64,000 nucleotides of DNA from Methylophilaceae bacterium (GTDB lineage Bacteria; Pseudomonadota; Gammaproteobacteria; Burkholderiales; Methylophilaceae). Made by a program: the position numbers and the translations under genes. The stretch lies in assembly GCA_013141125.1 (NCBI GenBank), contig JABFRO010000001.1:1-64000 (forward strand). The letters are read 5' to 3'. The notes under the pieces were generated by a model. The model was given only the letters and a program-made list of their open reading frames with translations, was not told the origin of the DNA and did not search any database. Positions 44,956-58,370 of the stretch are shown here, piece by piece. Each line of letters begins with the position of its first letter. Position 1 is the stretch's first letter.

Positions 44956-45461
44956 AAATTATTTATGCCATTTTATTAACTGCCATCGCATTTCCCGCCG
45001 CAGCACACGGCCCAACGCCGCGTAAAACCGATGAAACCGCGCTGATTAAATCGCCTCCTGCCGAGGTTTGGAAGCAATTATCCGAGCCATGCGCCATTAC
45101 TTCCTGGCACCCGGATGTGGCGGAATGCCAGGAAATATCCAAAACCAAGCGCACTTTAACCTTGAAAAATGGCGGCAAAATTACCGAGGAAATTGACGAA
45201 ATTCTGCCTGCCGAATATTCAATCTCTTATCGTTTAGCCAGTGATAGCGAAATCAAGGCGCTACCGGTAAGTTCACTTTCAGGCCGCTTGAAAGTGAAAG
45301 CCGAAGGCAGTGGCTCGCAAGTGATCTGGGCACTCCGCTATTATCGTGCCGATACCGAGAATGAACCCAAGGAAGGTCAGGACGACGAAAGTGCACAAAG
45401 CGCAGTGGACAGCTATGTAAAAGCCGGTCTGGCTGGCTTGGATAATCCGGCAAAAAAATAA
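44952..45461 (+). CDS. mxaD: MxaD, periplasmic SRPBCC protein
   Basis: 169 residues with a signal peptide (to AAAHG, about 18). SRPBCC fold: EVWKQLSEPCAITSWHPDVAEC, LTLKNGGKITEEIDEI. In Methylobacterium, MxaD speeds electron transfer from dehydrogenase to cytochrome cL. It is the last gene of the cluster; mxaE and mxaH, which follow in some methylotrophs, are absent and the sequence passes into repeats and insertion elements. Confidence 0.9.
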   Translation: MKIIYAILLTAIAFPAAAHGPTPRKTDETALIKSPPAEVWKQLSEPCAITSWHPDVAECQEISKTKRTLTLKNGGKITEEIDEILPAEYSISYRLASDSEIKALPVSSLSGRLKVKAEGSGSQVIWALRYYRADTENEPKEGQDDESAQSAVDSYVKAGLAGLDNPAKK

Positions 45462-45571
45462 AAGCGGCCGAGAATCTGTCATGGTGGAATCCACTTAACT
45501 GGTGGACATTAATCATGCGTTTTTTCGGTCGCTAATTTCAGTGATGTGAATTCAACCTAGAAAAAGCAGTT

Positions 45572-45701
45572 ATCCGCAGATGACGCAGATTAACGCAGAC
45601 AAAACAAAAATTTAGCCTGGATAGGCGATACACCTTTTGGGTGAAGCGCCGATCTCTCGCAAGCCTTTGAAAATATGCGTTATCCTGCGTCATCTGTGGA
45701 T
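45572..45701. repeat. Palindromic intergenic element downstream of mxaD
   Basis: ATCCGCAGATGACGCAG (from 45572, arm to 45597) and its near-complement at 45676-45701 match at 22 of 26 positions. They enclose 78 bases with no gene. The 357-base stretch 45462-45818 contains this element and one further hairpin, no ORF of note. Confidence 0.65.
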
Positions 45702-45747
45702 TGAACAGAGTTTTTTGGCTTTATGTGGTTTGTAGTGGGTAGAACAA

Positions 45748-45778
45748 TGTCTTCCCCCTTTGAAAAAGGGGGAAGACA
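45748..45778. terminator. Perfect 14-bp hairpin of the CCCCCTTT/AAAGGGGG type
   Basis: TGTCTTCCCCCTTT (45748-45761) pairs exactly with AAAGGGGGAAGACA (45765-45778), with a 3-base loop. It may terminate mxa transcripts or be a small mobile palindrome. Confidence 0.6.
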
Positions 45779-45878
45779 GGCTCCTAGCTACTTGCGAGCT
45801 AACTGCCACAACATATCATGATCTAATAAAAACGGACACCTCAATAGGGTTACTATTCACCTAAAGAGGAACGTAAAA

Positions 45879-46170
<292 letters not shown>

Positions 46171-46171
46171 A

Positions 46172-46905
46172 ATGATTTACCAGATCATTCAGGAAGATGA
46201 GAAGGCGGTACATCAGGCGTGTCGGGTATTGCAAGTCAGTCGTTCGGGTTATTACGCCGCCAGGCAACGGCCTAAGCCGCCTGTTATTTGCAGCGCCAGC
46301 GTGAGGGTCAAAGCCGTGTTTGCGGCGCATCAAGGCTGTTATGGCAGTCGGCGTATCGTCGATGAACTCCACGAGCAAGGCCTCAAAATAGGACGATACA
46401 AAGTCCGGCGTTTGATGCGTGAAGCCGCACTCAAACCGGTTGGCTGTATTTAGCGGCGGTGATGGAGTTGCACTCGCGCAAAATGATAGGTTGGGCGATG
46501 GATGCCACCATGCCGGCGGAACTGGTGTGCCGGGCACTACGCATGGCGATCGGGCAGCGACAACCGCAAGCGGGACTCATCCTGCATTCCGACCGGGGTA
46601 GTCAATACGCCAGCCATGAATACCAGGCACTACTGAAGCAACACGGCATGGTTTGCAGCATGAGCCGTAAAGGCAATTGCTGGGATAACGCCGTGATGGA
46701 ACGTTTCTTTCTGAATTTGAAGATGGAGCGGATATGGCAACGAAAATATGCCAATCAACTGGAGGCTACAAAGGATGTAACAGATTACATCGTGGGCTTT
46801 TATAACAGTATCCGACGCCATTCCGCCTTGGGGAATGTTGCACCCTTGGCATTTGAACAACAATTTGCAGTAAAACAACCGATTGAGGTGTCCGAAATTA
46901 CTTGA
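46172..46905 (+). pseudogene. IS3 orfB transposase with internal deletion
   Basis: The first part (YQIIQEDEKAVHQACRVLQVS, GCYGSRRIVDELHEQGL) ends at AALKPVGCI and a stop. The second part (GWLYLAAVMELHSRKMIGWAM, LHSDRGSQYASHEYQ, CWDNAVMERFF) resumes in another frame. Between KPV and GWLYL about 35-40 codons normally present are missing, including the first catalytic Asp of the DDE triad (VADITY region). The second Asp and the Glu remain. Confidence 0.83.
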
Positions 46906-46980
46906 CCACTACAGTTCTTGGCGATTATTCAAATTGGCAACACAGTACCGCTTGCTGATCTGCGCCGGGAAAATTCAACG

Positions 46981-47637
46981 TTATAGGCAATTAAAGCCCA
47001 TAGGACGAAACATTTCCAAGCCTGTGGCGGGACTGTCTCGGTGAATGAGGCTCGCCCGCTGGGGTTTGTACATAGTGGCGCGCCAGATTGGGATAGGTTT
47101 GCGGCCAGTGCAAATGCTGATAACGCATTTTAAATAGCCCAGCAAGCTGCCGAGAGCAATATCCGCCAGGCTGAAAGTGTTATTCACGCACCACTGATTT
47201 TTGCCTAAATCCTGATTCAATTTTGCTTAAGCCAGCTCCAATTTGGATATGATTGTTTCTGATGGACGCGGCATCCTAGGCAAGTTTTTCCGCTTTGCGA
47301 CCTTCAAGCTTGGCCGCAACGGCGGCATCAGATACGCCATCCGCCAGACTTCCCAGTAATGTCATTGAAATTCTGTGATTGAAACAAGAGGAATCAGTGG
47401 TTTTTGCGGGGAAAAGTGATCCAGGTATTCTTCAATTACGCGTGAATCATACAAATTATCACCATCGTCGGTGATGAGTGCTGACGATTTTACCCAGCGG
47501 ATTATGCTGATTGTCGGGCAATCCGGTGCGGACCGGTTTCACTGCCTCCAACTCCAGATCAAGGCGTATTGTTTTTCCAGTGCAAATATGCGTAATTTGC
47601 GGGCGTAAGGGCTGGTATGTGAATATAAAAGTTTCAT
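46981..47637 (-). pseudogene. Glutathione S-transferase pseudogene
   Basis: From 47637 the minus strand reads MKLLYSHTSPYARKLRIFAL, the GST N-terminal thioredoxin-like domain with its catalytic Ser/Tyr region. The frame is lost after about 35 codons. DNLYDSRVIEEYLDHF follows in another frame, then stops. The last part, NQWCVNNTFSLADIALGSLLGYL, is the conserved GST C-terminal domain, again followed by a frame change. The gene is inactive. Confidence 0.8.
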
Positions 47638-47800
47638 GATGATGGATAGTCCCGTGAGGGTTCTGTGTGTTAGTCGTCCGCTTTGGCAGAGGCTCTGATA
47701 ATGAAACGCATGTATTCAACTCTTTTCGATAAACCCCACTGTCTTAATAATGAACGGACAACAAACCATAGCGCGCGATAATCTCGGGCGCTGGAAGAAT
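47638..47800 (-). other. Unassigned stretch between GST pseudogene and IS110 remnant
   Basis: An open minus frame without a proper start ends MRFIIRASAKADD at about 47673. Nothing is recognised. It may be flanking DNA left at the truncated IS110 end. Confidence 0.3.
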
Positions 47801-48505
<705 letters not shown>

Positions 48506-48683
48506 TTACCGATACGGGGTTTGCCCCCTGGCAACTGTTCGGGTTGTAAGAAAAATACAGGCATGACGCCATAGGCTGTCCCTCGGGCTCATCGTGTTGA
48601 TGCGTTAATTGCGATGTCCCACAGACCCATCAGACTGCCATGCCTGTGGGGATAATATAGCGTGGTTTTAAGATATAAGACCA

Positions 48684-50148
48684 AATGCTGTTCACTTAAT
48701 AATCTCAACCGTCCAATCCTGACGAACATTCATCCTTTTATTTCCTTTATTTGGTGGATACTGCTTCGTTCGTCGCTTGACGACACGCGGGTTGGTACGC
48801 CCTTTGGGGCTGGTCAAGCGGCCGCTGGCCGCCGCTTTAACCAATGCCGACCACCACCTATGGAAGTGCTTAGGGGGGAATGGCACCGCTGGCGGGGAGT
48901 TTACGTTGGATCAGCGTCAAGCTGTGCTTGAAACTCAGCGATTCGGGTGGGCGCTGCCGTGAAAGAGCGGCTTCCAGCATCAATTGGCGTACCACATGAT
49001 GGGCTAATAACAAGCCCCAGAATTCCTGACGCACCAGTTCCGGTGTTTTGCTGCGCAATACAATATCCGCGCCCTTGAGCGTGGTTTTAAGTTCGGCAAA
49101 GGTAGTTTCAATCCGCCAGTGCTGTTGGTAGAGTACCGCCAATTCCAGAGCAGGATGGTGTTCGGCATCCAGCAAGGTAGTGATGAGCCGATACACCGGT
49201 TCCGCCTTTTCTACCGCCGGTAAACGGTAATCAATCACGCGCACCGGGATGGCAGGAGCGGTTTGATCCGCCATCTTGTTGAGCGTAGCCAGTGCCGGAC
49301 GCATTTCACTCAAGTACGACCCATCCGCAAAGCGTTGCAGCACGGGTAAGGTTCGGTTTTTGGGGATGCGCCAGAGCAACTGCGCCCCGGTTTGAGTGGC
49401 CGCCAACACCAGTGGGTAACCCGAGAAGCCGCGATCCGCCAGACAGAGCATGCGGGGGTTGAGATGCAACAGGGCTTGATGGGCCAGGCTCACTTCCGAA
49501 TCCCGGTAGCCGCCCAGTACCGCCCCGAAAAGGGCATGGGTGCCATTCTCCAGCAGGCTCACACAGCGAATTTGCGGATAACCGGTGCGCCCTTGCCCGG
49601 TGCCTGGCGCGCCAAAGGCTTCCCGGTTGGCGCGTTCATCCGCCACTTCCAGTGTGGTGCCGTCGATACTCACCAGCCGTAGCCCATGATAAAAGGCGCT
49701 GGCCGTGTCAGGCTGTGCCAAGGGCACCAGCGCCTGACTGGCAATGGTTTGCATCACCTCGGCTCCCAGCCGCGTACGGGCAGCGCTAATTGCGGATTTG
49801 CCCACCTCGCGGCGGATACTTGCGTCGCCCAGATAGTCCATGCCTTCGGTGACGAGGCGGAGAACTTCTTCCGTATTCACACCACGATAGAGGGAAAGTG
49901 CCATGACGTAGTAAGCCACCGCATGCGCCGGCAAATCACGCTGCCGCTGGCTATGGCGACCAAGCGCGGTGAGGGCTTCATTCACCCGTGAAGGAGGAAC
50001 CAGGCGCGCTAAAAGCCCAACACTCAAATAGTCGGAAATTCGAATCTGCCCGGTTAACGCCGCCGCTTTTCCTGCCATGATGTACCCTCCCAAGGGTGGT
50101 CTGACCATGGATTAAGTTTAACGGAAACTTTGTTAAGTGAACAGCATT
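48684..50148 (-). mobile_element. IS4-family insertion sequence
   Basis: AATGCTGTTCACTTAA at 48684-48699 is repeated as an exact inverse at 50133-50148, giving 16-bp terminal inverted repeats around one transposase gene. The inner right flank is longer and the true ends may reach a few bases further. No target duplication was found. Confidence 0.82.
48692..50078 (-). CDS. IS4-family DDE transposase, frameshifted near the C-terminus
   Basis: Start ATG 50078 (MAGKAAALTGQIR; GGAGGG upstream). An IS4 N-terminal domain is followed by the DDE core: LVSIDGTTLEVADERANREAFG, MLCLADRGFSGYPL, and YQQHWRIETTFAELKTTLKG with the Y-(2)-R-(3)-E-(6)-K signature. The frame stops at GAIPP because of a run of six G on the plus strand (48872-48877). 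One base fewer continues into KHFHRWWSALVKAAASGRL to a stop at 48692, the normal tail. The catalytic residues are upstream of the break. Confidence 0.85.
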
Positions 50149-50259
50149 GGGGACGTCCCTTATTGTTTTTCTACAGAATGAAATGGGCGAGGGTGAACGA
50201 GCTGATTATAAACCTTGATTTCGCTAAGTTCTATCAATGTTGCGTTTGCTATACAAGCT

Positions 50260-50565
50260 TCAGTAACCTAATAACTTCCAAAGCTCTTGTCTAATAAAGT
50301 CGAGACGAGCATTCGCATTTATTCGCTGCTCTACCGTATCTCGATCTATATAGAAGTCCGAAAATCCAGATTTTGATCCAGCCATTGTTTGATAAATGGA
50401 ACACGCTTGAGACCATCGATCTTTTTCTGATATTTCCTTGTCGGCTAAAGAAGCAATAGCAGCAGATATTCCTGCATCAAAATTTCGACCACCCTCCTTG
50501 CAATATATGCTTTGCAATTCAACAAGAAGCTCAAGAGCATATGTTTCTTTCAATTTGTCTACCAT
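50260..50565 (-). CDS. cdiI: Putative CdiI immunity protein
   Basis: 101 residues, soluble, one base after the cdiA stop, where the immunity gene of a CDI locus sits. LLVELQSIYCKEGGRNFD and MAGSKSGFSDFYIDRDTVEQ are its recognisable patches; the family is not certain. There is no signal peptide, so it acts in the cytoplasm by binding the CdiA tip toxin. There is no clear ribosome binding site, so translation is probably coupled to cdiA. Confidence 0.72.
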   Translation of the reverse strand: MVDKLKETYALELLVELQSIYCKEGGRNFDAGISAAIASLADKEISEKDRWSQACSIYQTMAGSKSGFSDFYIDRDTVEQRINANARLDFIRQELWKLLGY

Positions 50566-50566
50566 T

Positions 50567-53500
50567 TTATTTTAAGAGTTTAGGTTGTCCAATTATCTGA
50601 ACACCTGGAATTTTCCACGGTTCAGGAACAAAAACTTGACTGACATTATGTCCGCCAACATACACGCCTCCTTGATTGCCGACAGATCCTTGATAAATCG
50701 TCGTCCCAGCTGGAATTTTGACGGTGTAAACAACATCAATAGGGGAGTTACCTGTCAATTGACCAGTTTTCGGATCGACCCACTGTGGTTTAACTGCAGT
50801 ATCTATACGCACCTGTGCAACTGATGTGGGTGATTCAGTTGTGAACCATTGACCAAGCGCTTTCCCAGTCGAATCACCTCCACGATAAAGCGTAATATCC
50901 TCTGTAAGAGTAAGAGCTGTATATTTACCGCCAGAAAAATTAGAAGCTGGAGTGCCAGGCATGCTCGCCAACGGCCCAGGATTGGTGACCATATCAAATT
51001 GACCAATCGCCTTACCTGACGCAACAAGTGATGTATCAACTGCAGCCGCTCCACTATTTGCCGCCTTAATCTCACTTCCCGCGAGCACGCCACCCAGCAC
51101 GCCTACCGCATTTTCCATCCACATGCCCGGGTTCGTCAGCACCAACCCTGCATGCTCTACAGCCAAGCCTATCTGACCGGTAGAACTATAAACCAAGGCA
51201 GAAGCATAATCCAGCGACCATTGTGGTGCCAGATTCATATTGGCGCGTATGCCCAGCGTAGCATTACGGTACACCTCAAACTCCAATGGCTGCATGATCA
51301 ATTGAGGGTGACCAAGCTTGTCGGCAACGGTGTAACTGACTACATTACCTTGTGCATCCAGGTTGGCAATAACCATACTTTCTGGCAAACCGCTAATAGC
51401 GTTGGGGATTACCCTTGTGCTATCTCCCGCCATTTTCTCTATGGTGCCACAACCCTGGTTTGAAGGACTCTTGTCACACTTGGCTTTTTCTTTTAAAAAA
51501 CCGTCCCAGTGCAACTGCCGATTATTCGTATCCACCACCAACGCTGTCGCCGCACCGTTGGCACCTCCAATCGCACCGCCAATGCCTATACTCGTTAATT
51601 CAACCAATATCTGACTCACTGTATTGGCGGTGGTGGTGCTTAAACCTGCGCCTTCCAGTTGCTTTTGTACTGCCGCTTGCAAATCATTGAGCAAGGGGGC
51701 TGCGCTGGCGATCGCGCCTGCACTGGCTACGCCCGAAATGTCGCCGCTAATCAGACCACCAAGTGCCGTGTGTAGCGCAATACGGTAGAGGCCGCCTTCC
51801 GCCCACTTTTCGGCTTCTGCCGGATTGGTGGTTTTGAGGTTGTCATATTGGCTTTGTGCAAAGTCGGCCACTGCCTTCGGTGCTACCTGACTGAACGCCT
51901 GGGTGATTTGCATCTGCGCCTGCATTGTCTGCGCGACCAGCCGTTGGTCGAAGATTGGGGTGATGGTGTGGGCGGTGCTGTTGCCCTGACTATCCACCAC
52001 TTCACCGTTTCCATTTATTTTGACATCGCGGTTGAGCGTAGCCAGCGTGGTGACCGCATCCTTGCCAGTCATCCCGGTTTGTTGATGGTTGTCGGTAATA
52101 GTGATGGCACCACCGCTGATGCCGCTTAATGTAACGCTGTCGGCATTGCCTGCTTCGCGGGTCATTCCGGCACTGGCGGTAGGCGCGTTCTTGTAGCTAC
52201 CATTGGACTGTTTGTTCAGCCCTACACCTGTGCCAAAGCTCACACCTTTGGCACTATACTCCGCACTGTTCTGAATATTGCTGGTTGTCAGCGTTTGTGT
52301 AGTCAGGCTATTCTTGTTGTCTTGAATGGCCTTATCCGTACTCGCCATTACCGCCCCGGTGAGGTTGGTATTGCCATTTACCTTTACTTGAAAGCCACCA
52401 TCACCCGCCATCATGCCGCTTTGCTCATTGACACTGGCATAGTGGCTATTGGTTTTACTGTCGCTGTAGTTAAAGCTGCCGCCCATCTTGCCATAGCCCA
52501 CAGAGATACTACTGCCGATGCTTTGTTGCTTGCTGTTGAAGTCACTGAGGTCTTGTAGACTTTGAATGTTGAGGTTGCCGCCAGTGAGTGGATTAGTACC
52601 CACATTGGCAATCACTTGGTTACCTGAGACTTGTGCCCCGATGAGATTGGTGTCTTTGCCGCTGGTTAGGGTGACGCTCTCGCCTGCTTTGTTGCCACTT
52701 TGTATTTGCGTTTCTGTGTAGCTGATGTCGTTACCTTTGGCTTTACCCTTACTACCACTGAGACCTGCGGTAAACAGCAAGCCATCCGTACCAAAGCTCA
52801 CCCCCAAACTGGCAGAACTACCAGAGTTTTTACTGTTGAGGGTATCTACATTCTGTGCGGCATGTAGGTTGAGGTTGTTTTGTGCGTCAAGGCTGACGTT
52901 GTGGTTGGCTTTGACTTGACTGCCAATGACATAGATATTGCCGCTGTCTGGGTTTGAACTGTCATCAGCTAGTTGGTCACCAGTGGCTTTGATGTGGATG
53001 TTGTTGCCTGCGGTGACATGACTGCTTTGGGCATTGTCACTGGTTTGGGTAGTGGTGCTACTGTTCTGGCTGGTGCCTAAACTGATGCTGATGTTAATGC
53101 CACCGACTTGGTTTGCGGCGTTGGCATCGCGGCTACTAGGTTTGCCATTGGCATCCGTCGTTGCTATTTGTGCAGTCTTGCCAAACATGTCGCTGCCTTG
53201 ACCGGCTTTAATGGCATCTAAAGCGTTACTCGCCGAGAGTGCCGTGGTGCCTGCAGCTAATGCTTGCATTCTGGTGTCTTTGGTCTGGCTGGCCGCTTGT
53301 ACCATTTGTTGGGCGGTTTGGATGGCGCTAATCACTGGGCTAGTGACCGCTAGGGTGATGCCTGTTTGTTTGAACTTGGTGGTTTGTACGCTGTTATTGC
53401 TATTGGTTGCGGCATTAATATCAACCTGTTGGGCGGTGATGTTAACGTCACCTTTGGGAGCGAGTACATCACTGCCGGTTTGAGTGTACATACCAGTTTG

Positions 53501-56500
53501 ACCACCGAGTCCGGCATTGATGTTTACATTGCCTGCAATACTGCCTACCGTGCTGGCAGTGTTGGTGACTGATTTAGTGTCATTGGTATTGGTGAGTTGA
53601 CGGCTACCGATGGTAAAGCCGATGCCACCACTGCTAAGCAGACCACTTTTCTTAACATCGCGTAGATGGGTTTCATCGTCGGTGTTTTGAGCGGCAGTGA
53701 TGGTGATATTGTTTGCCGCATTGAGGGTGGTGTCTTGCGTTGCCACCACATTACTACCATTGATATTAATATCCCCTTTAGCTGCATTCTGGCCGCCAGC
53801 TTGTAAGGTAATGCTATCCGCACTCAAGCTACTGCCTATGCTGTCAGACTTATTGATGGTGTCATGCAGTTTGGTCGTGGTGCTGGATAAAAAGCCGTGA
53901 CTTTTAACTTGAGCAGTTTCATCCAGATTCTGTGTCGCTTGTCCGGCAGTGAGATTGATGCTGTTGCCCGCCACCACATTGAGTGATCCACCTGCATTAG
54001 TGGCACTGCCATCACCACTGGTCACACTCGCTGCTTTGATATTGGCATCATTACCCGCTTGTAATTGAATGTTGCCGTTAGTTTGAATCGTGGTGCCATT
54101 ATCCAGAGTGCTACCTTGATTCAAGTGATTGGTGCTGTTCCACACAATGTTATTCTGTTCTGAGGTGGTGACAGACCCCAAACTCAGATCATGTGCTGCC
54201 TGAATGCTGGTGCCGCCAATAGCGGTTTCCCCAGTGGTATTATCCGCACCGATATTAACAATCTGCGCTGCATCCAGATGGATGTCATGACCGCTACTTG
54301 CAACCAGCAGACCTGTCGTCGGTAGGGTAGGGTTGCCAGTCACATACAAACCTGCCATACGGTTAATATTGGTACGACTACCTTGGCTACTGGTTTGCGT
54401 ACTAGTCGTACTAATCACATTCAAATCATGACCTGCGGTAGCCACAAGACTATTCGTAGCATCTATCTGTCCGCCAAGGTTATTCAGGTCATTGCTTGCA
54501 GCGACACTCACATCATTCGCAGTCAAGCGACCACCCAGATTGTTCACATTGTAAGCATTGAGTGCCAATACGGTACGGCCAGCAATGGTGCCATTGGTAT
54601 TGTTCAAGTCACCCGCCACATGCAAATTAGTGGTATCGGCCGAAATCAGTGCGCCGTTACCCGACAGATCGCCAGCCTTGGTACGTACATACACTTGCGG
54701 CACCAGCGCTTGCGTAGTGGAACCATCGGCCAGGGTGATGGTTTGCTGAACCAGCCACACTATATCACTGGTGAGCTGGGCGACTTGGCTGGCGGTGAGC
54801 GCAACACCGGGAGTGAGCTTGAAGGTTTTCGCTACGGTGATGCCGTTTTGCATCAGTGCCTGGTATTGCGCCTCGTCGTTGGTGTAACCGGTGAGAAATC
54901 TTCTGCCAGTGAGCTGGGCGATTTGTTCGCGGACGAGTTTTTGTTCGTAAAAGCCATCGCCCAGACGCGCCGTGGTAAGGGCTGGGTTGTAGGCGAGGGC
55001 GCTTAACAGGTAATTGCTGCTTAACCAGGTACGGTAATTGGCAAATTGCGGATCGGTTTCAATCAGATAATGCGCCTTGGGGTCTGGGTTGTAGCGAAAC
55101 AGATTGTTGTCGGGAATGCTGATGTTGGGACTTATCAGGTTGATGCTTGGGTTTGTCACATTGGCAGCGCCTGCGGCCTGGTTCACACTGTGCATGGTGC
55201 GCGCAGCTATGCTGGTGCCGCTAGCACTGGGTGCGGTATTCTGCAAAAAACTGGTTGGCGCAAGGCTGATGGCAAGCAGGTTGGCCGCAGGATTGTAGCT
55301 AGTGATGCTGACACCGCCGGAATCGCGGCCTTTTTCGCGTATGCGGAAAAAGTAATTGGCAATTCCGGTATCGGTAGTGGTGCGCGTACCGGCGACTTCG
55401 GAATTGGTAAGTGTGCCTATATTGGCGGTCAGGGCACCTCCGGCCATGATCTTGCTTTTGTCGTTCAGCACCTGGTTTGCCGTAATCTGCATGGCTGCGC
55501 CTGCCAGTATCTGACCGGGATCCGAGCTTTGTATTTGAGTTTCGGTTATGGTGCGGGGTGTAGTCATAGCGATAAAACTGATCACTGGTGTCGCCGGTTA
55601 AAATGACGCTGGCGCAGGTTGGCTCACAATCAAAAAGTCTGATTTCATCCGGTTGGTAGCGGCTGCTGATGTCTGAGGGCATCACTATATCGCCTGCCGC
55701 TAATTGGTATTCCTGCATGGTGGTGCTGGAAACGGCCACTTCATGTGTACTGAAGTGTTCATTGGTATTGTTGATCTGCGCTACATTCAGGTTGAGATTG
55801 CCCAGCGTTTCGATACTGGCGCTGTGGTTGTTCAGGACAAGCGCGCTGTCAATGGCTTGATGGGTGGCATCCAGGCTTCCGCCTATGGCCATATCGCCTG
55901 CGCTGAAGATCAAGGCGTGTTCGCGGTTGGTGATGGTTTGTGCGCCGATGTCGAGACGCTCGCGTGCGGCAATCACCGCCGCGCTGGTAACACCTAGGAC
56001 GGTTTCAGCATTGTTGTTCAGTGTGATGGCTGCAATCGCCACATGGTCACCATAAATTCTGCCAGTGCCCAGGTTGTTGAGCGTGATGGTGTCGATAAAC
56101 GTATCCTGCCCGTCAATCAGACCTCGGTTGGTGAGGGTATGCGTATCGGTGGCAGCGAGGTGCAGGGTAGTGCCAACCATCTCGGCTCCGGCGCGGTTAT
56201 CAAGGGTGCCTGCCGTGAGATTGAGTGTCTGGCCTGCCAGCAATTTGGCCTGATTGGTCAGCGTGCCGGTGGTCACGAATGTGGCGTTGCCATCTGCCTG
56301 CCATGCGCCAGTATGCACATAGTCACGCGTAAGCTTGGTTGTCAGGTTGCCATTCGATAGCACTTTGCCATCACCGCTGAGGCTTTTGCTGTCGATGTTG
56401 AGATTGGCTCCGGCAATAATAGTGCCACCTGTGTTGCTCACGGCCAGTGTTTTATCGGCCATATTGTTGGCGGAATCAGCCAGATGATCCACAATATCCA

Positions 56501-58307
56501 ATCTGTTGTTTGATGTTATCAACCCTTGGTTATTGTTGAGTGCAGCGCTACCGATAATCGTCAGGCTTTGCCCGGAGCGCAGCTGACCGCCCTGATTGTC
56601 CAAGTCGTCTACGGTAAAAATCGTATTGCCATTGCTTGCAATACTGCCGCTGGTGTTGTCGAGTGAGTGCGTGGTGAAAATATTTGTCTCATTTGACCCA
56701 GCCTGGATAATTTTGCCTTTCCTGTTTGAAAAATCATGTGCAGCGAGATTGAGTTGATTGGCCGCGATATTGGCACCGTCCGTGATGAGCATGTGTGTGG
56801 TATTGACAGACAATGAGCCACTGATGGTTTCCAGATTGGCATTGGCGGCGTTAATGTTGCCATTGCTGGCAGTCAGCGTCAGATTGCGGCCTGAAGTCTG
56901 GCTGCTGGAGAGGTCAAGTGACTGGGCGCTGATGGATTGATTTCCAGTAGCCAGATTCTGACCGAACGCAGCGATAGATTGACTGGCAACAATGGTCAAA
57001 TCGCCACTACCAGCACTGGATAGGCTGCCATCGGCGTTGAGACCGGCTGCAAAAATGCCACTCTCGCTACTGTTGATGCTGTTGGCGATAAGATGGGTGT
57101 TGCCCTGCGCGCCAATCAAGCCATGGTTGTTGAGGTCACCATGGTTGGATAATAAAATGTCGTTTTTAGCATAGAGCGTGCCGCTGTTGTTGAGGGCGTA
57201 GCTAGCCGTAGTGATTTGCGTATTGCCTGCACTGGTAATGCGTCCTGTGGCGGAGTTGGCGAGCATGCCATTGGTATCAATCACCACCTCTCCGACACTG
57301 GCACCGATATGGCCTGCATTACGTACACCTAGCCCGGCCTCTGTACCTATCATATGAATCTTGCCCGCATACATCCCTCCCAACGCGGCGACATCCAGCG
57401 CATAGCCTGGCGTGGGATTGGAGGTAGTGCTGGTCGGGATAATGGTGCCCAGGTAATTGTCGGAGGTATTTTCTGCACTATTTACATGGGTTTGATTGGC
57501 ACCAGTGATGATGTTGAGACGATTGGCGAAGAGGCCTGCATTCACATGCACCGCACGGGCAATAATATCGGTGTAACTGGTTTGGCTGGCATCCAGCCCG
57601 GAACCTGAAATGTTGATAATGCCGCCTGTCGCACGGTAACCCATTAAATCCCCACCGCTGAGTATGGGGCTGCCTGTAGTCAAGGTGGCGCGGCTGGCAT
57701 TGATAAAGCCACAGCCATTGCAGCTAATGCCAGCGGGGTTGGCTATTACCACCTGTGCCTGGCTACCCGCCACTTCTACATAGCCATGGAGCAGGCTGGG
57801 GTTCAGCGTGTTAACTTCATTGAGAATGATGCGGGCACTGCCCGTGGCCAGATAAGGATTACCCTGAACAAAGCCGCCCAACCGGGTTTGCACATTGGTA
57901 CGGCTATTGTTAAGAATTGCGCCGTTGCTATTGACATCAAATTGGCTGTAGGTATTACGCGATACGCCTGCGGCACTTGGCGTTTGAATGTTGACCAGTG
58001 GCACGCTATTGGGAGCATTGAGAATAATCGGGCGTTGATTGGCAGGTGCCATGGGGTCGGCAATAATGTCGGCATAGGCGGGGTTGCTGAAGCTACTTAA
58101 ACCTATCAAGCCAACCATGCCCAGGCAGCGCATGATCGAGAAGGTGAGCCGTTTTAACGGGTGCCGGTCTGTGCTGGCGGCCGGACTGACGGTACTGCCA
58201 ATTGTGCCTTCCTGGTTAGATTTACCCGAGCTTGCCACATGCTCGGCTACAGCCATGAGGAGGTTGCGGTGTTGATTGAATATGAGGCGATAGCGATTTT
58301 TATTCAT
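50567..58307 (-). CDS. cdiA: CdiA-like filamentous haemagglutinin with ART-type toxin tip, one frameshift
   Basis: About 2580 residues in two frames. The N-terminal ORF (58307 to about 55560) begins MNKNRYRLIFNQHRNLLMAV (extended signal peptide), then a TPS secretion domain (GISCNGCGFINASRATLTTG) and FHA repeats. The frame breaks in a run of four G (55555-55558); with three G it reads YDYTRTITETQIQSSDPGQI, joining to the downstream ORF. That ORF holds many more repeats, a pretoxin region ending near NNRQLHWDGF (variant of the Nx(E/Q)LYN delimiter), and a toxin tip with LYRGGDSTGKALGQWF, SVAQVRID and GGVYVGGHNVSQVFVPEPW. The tip matches the R...S...E layout of ADP-ribosyltransferase toxins. 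It delivers the toxin to neighbouring cells on contact. Confidence 0.85.
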
Positions 58308-58370
58308 TTGCGTGCCCTGATGTTAATTGCAAATAGAAAATATTGACGGTGGAGGTAGTTACGCCTGATC

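Noticed and set aside
52000-55500. Repetitive DNA that might be a CRISPR array or tandem repeat array
   Set aside because: The repeats are degenerate coding repeats of the filamentous haemagglutinin, with no constant spacer/repeat lengths.
54383-55606. Long plus-strand ORFs opposite cdiA
   Set aside because: They are shadows of the repetitive haemagglutinin coding sequence, with no ribosome binding sites or recognisable domains.
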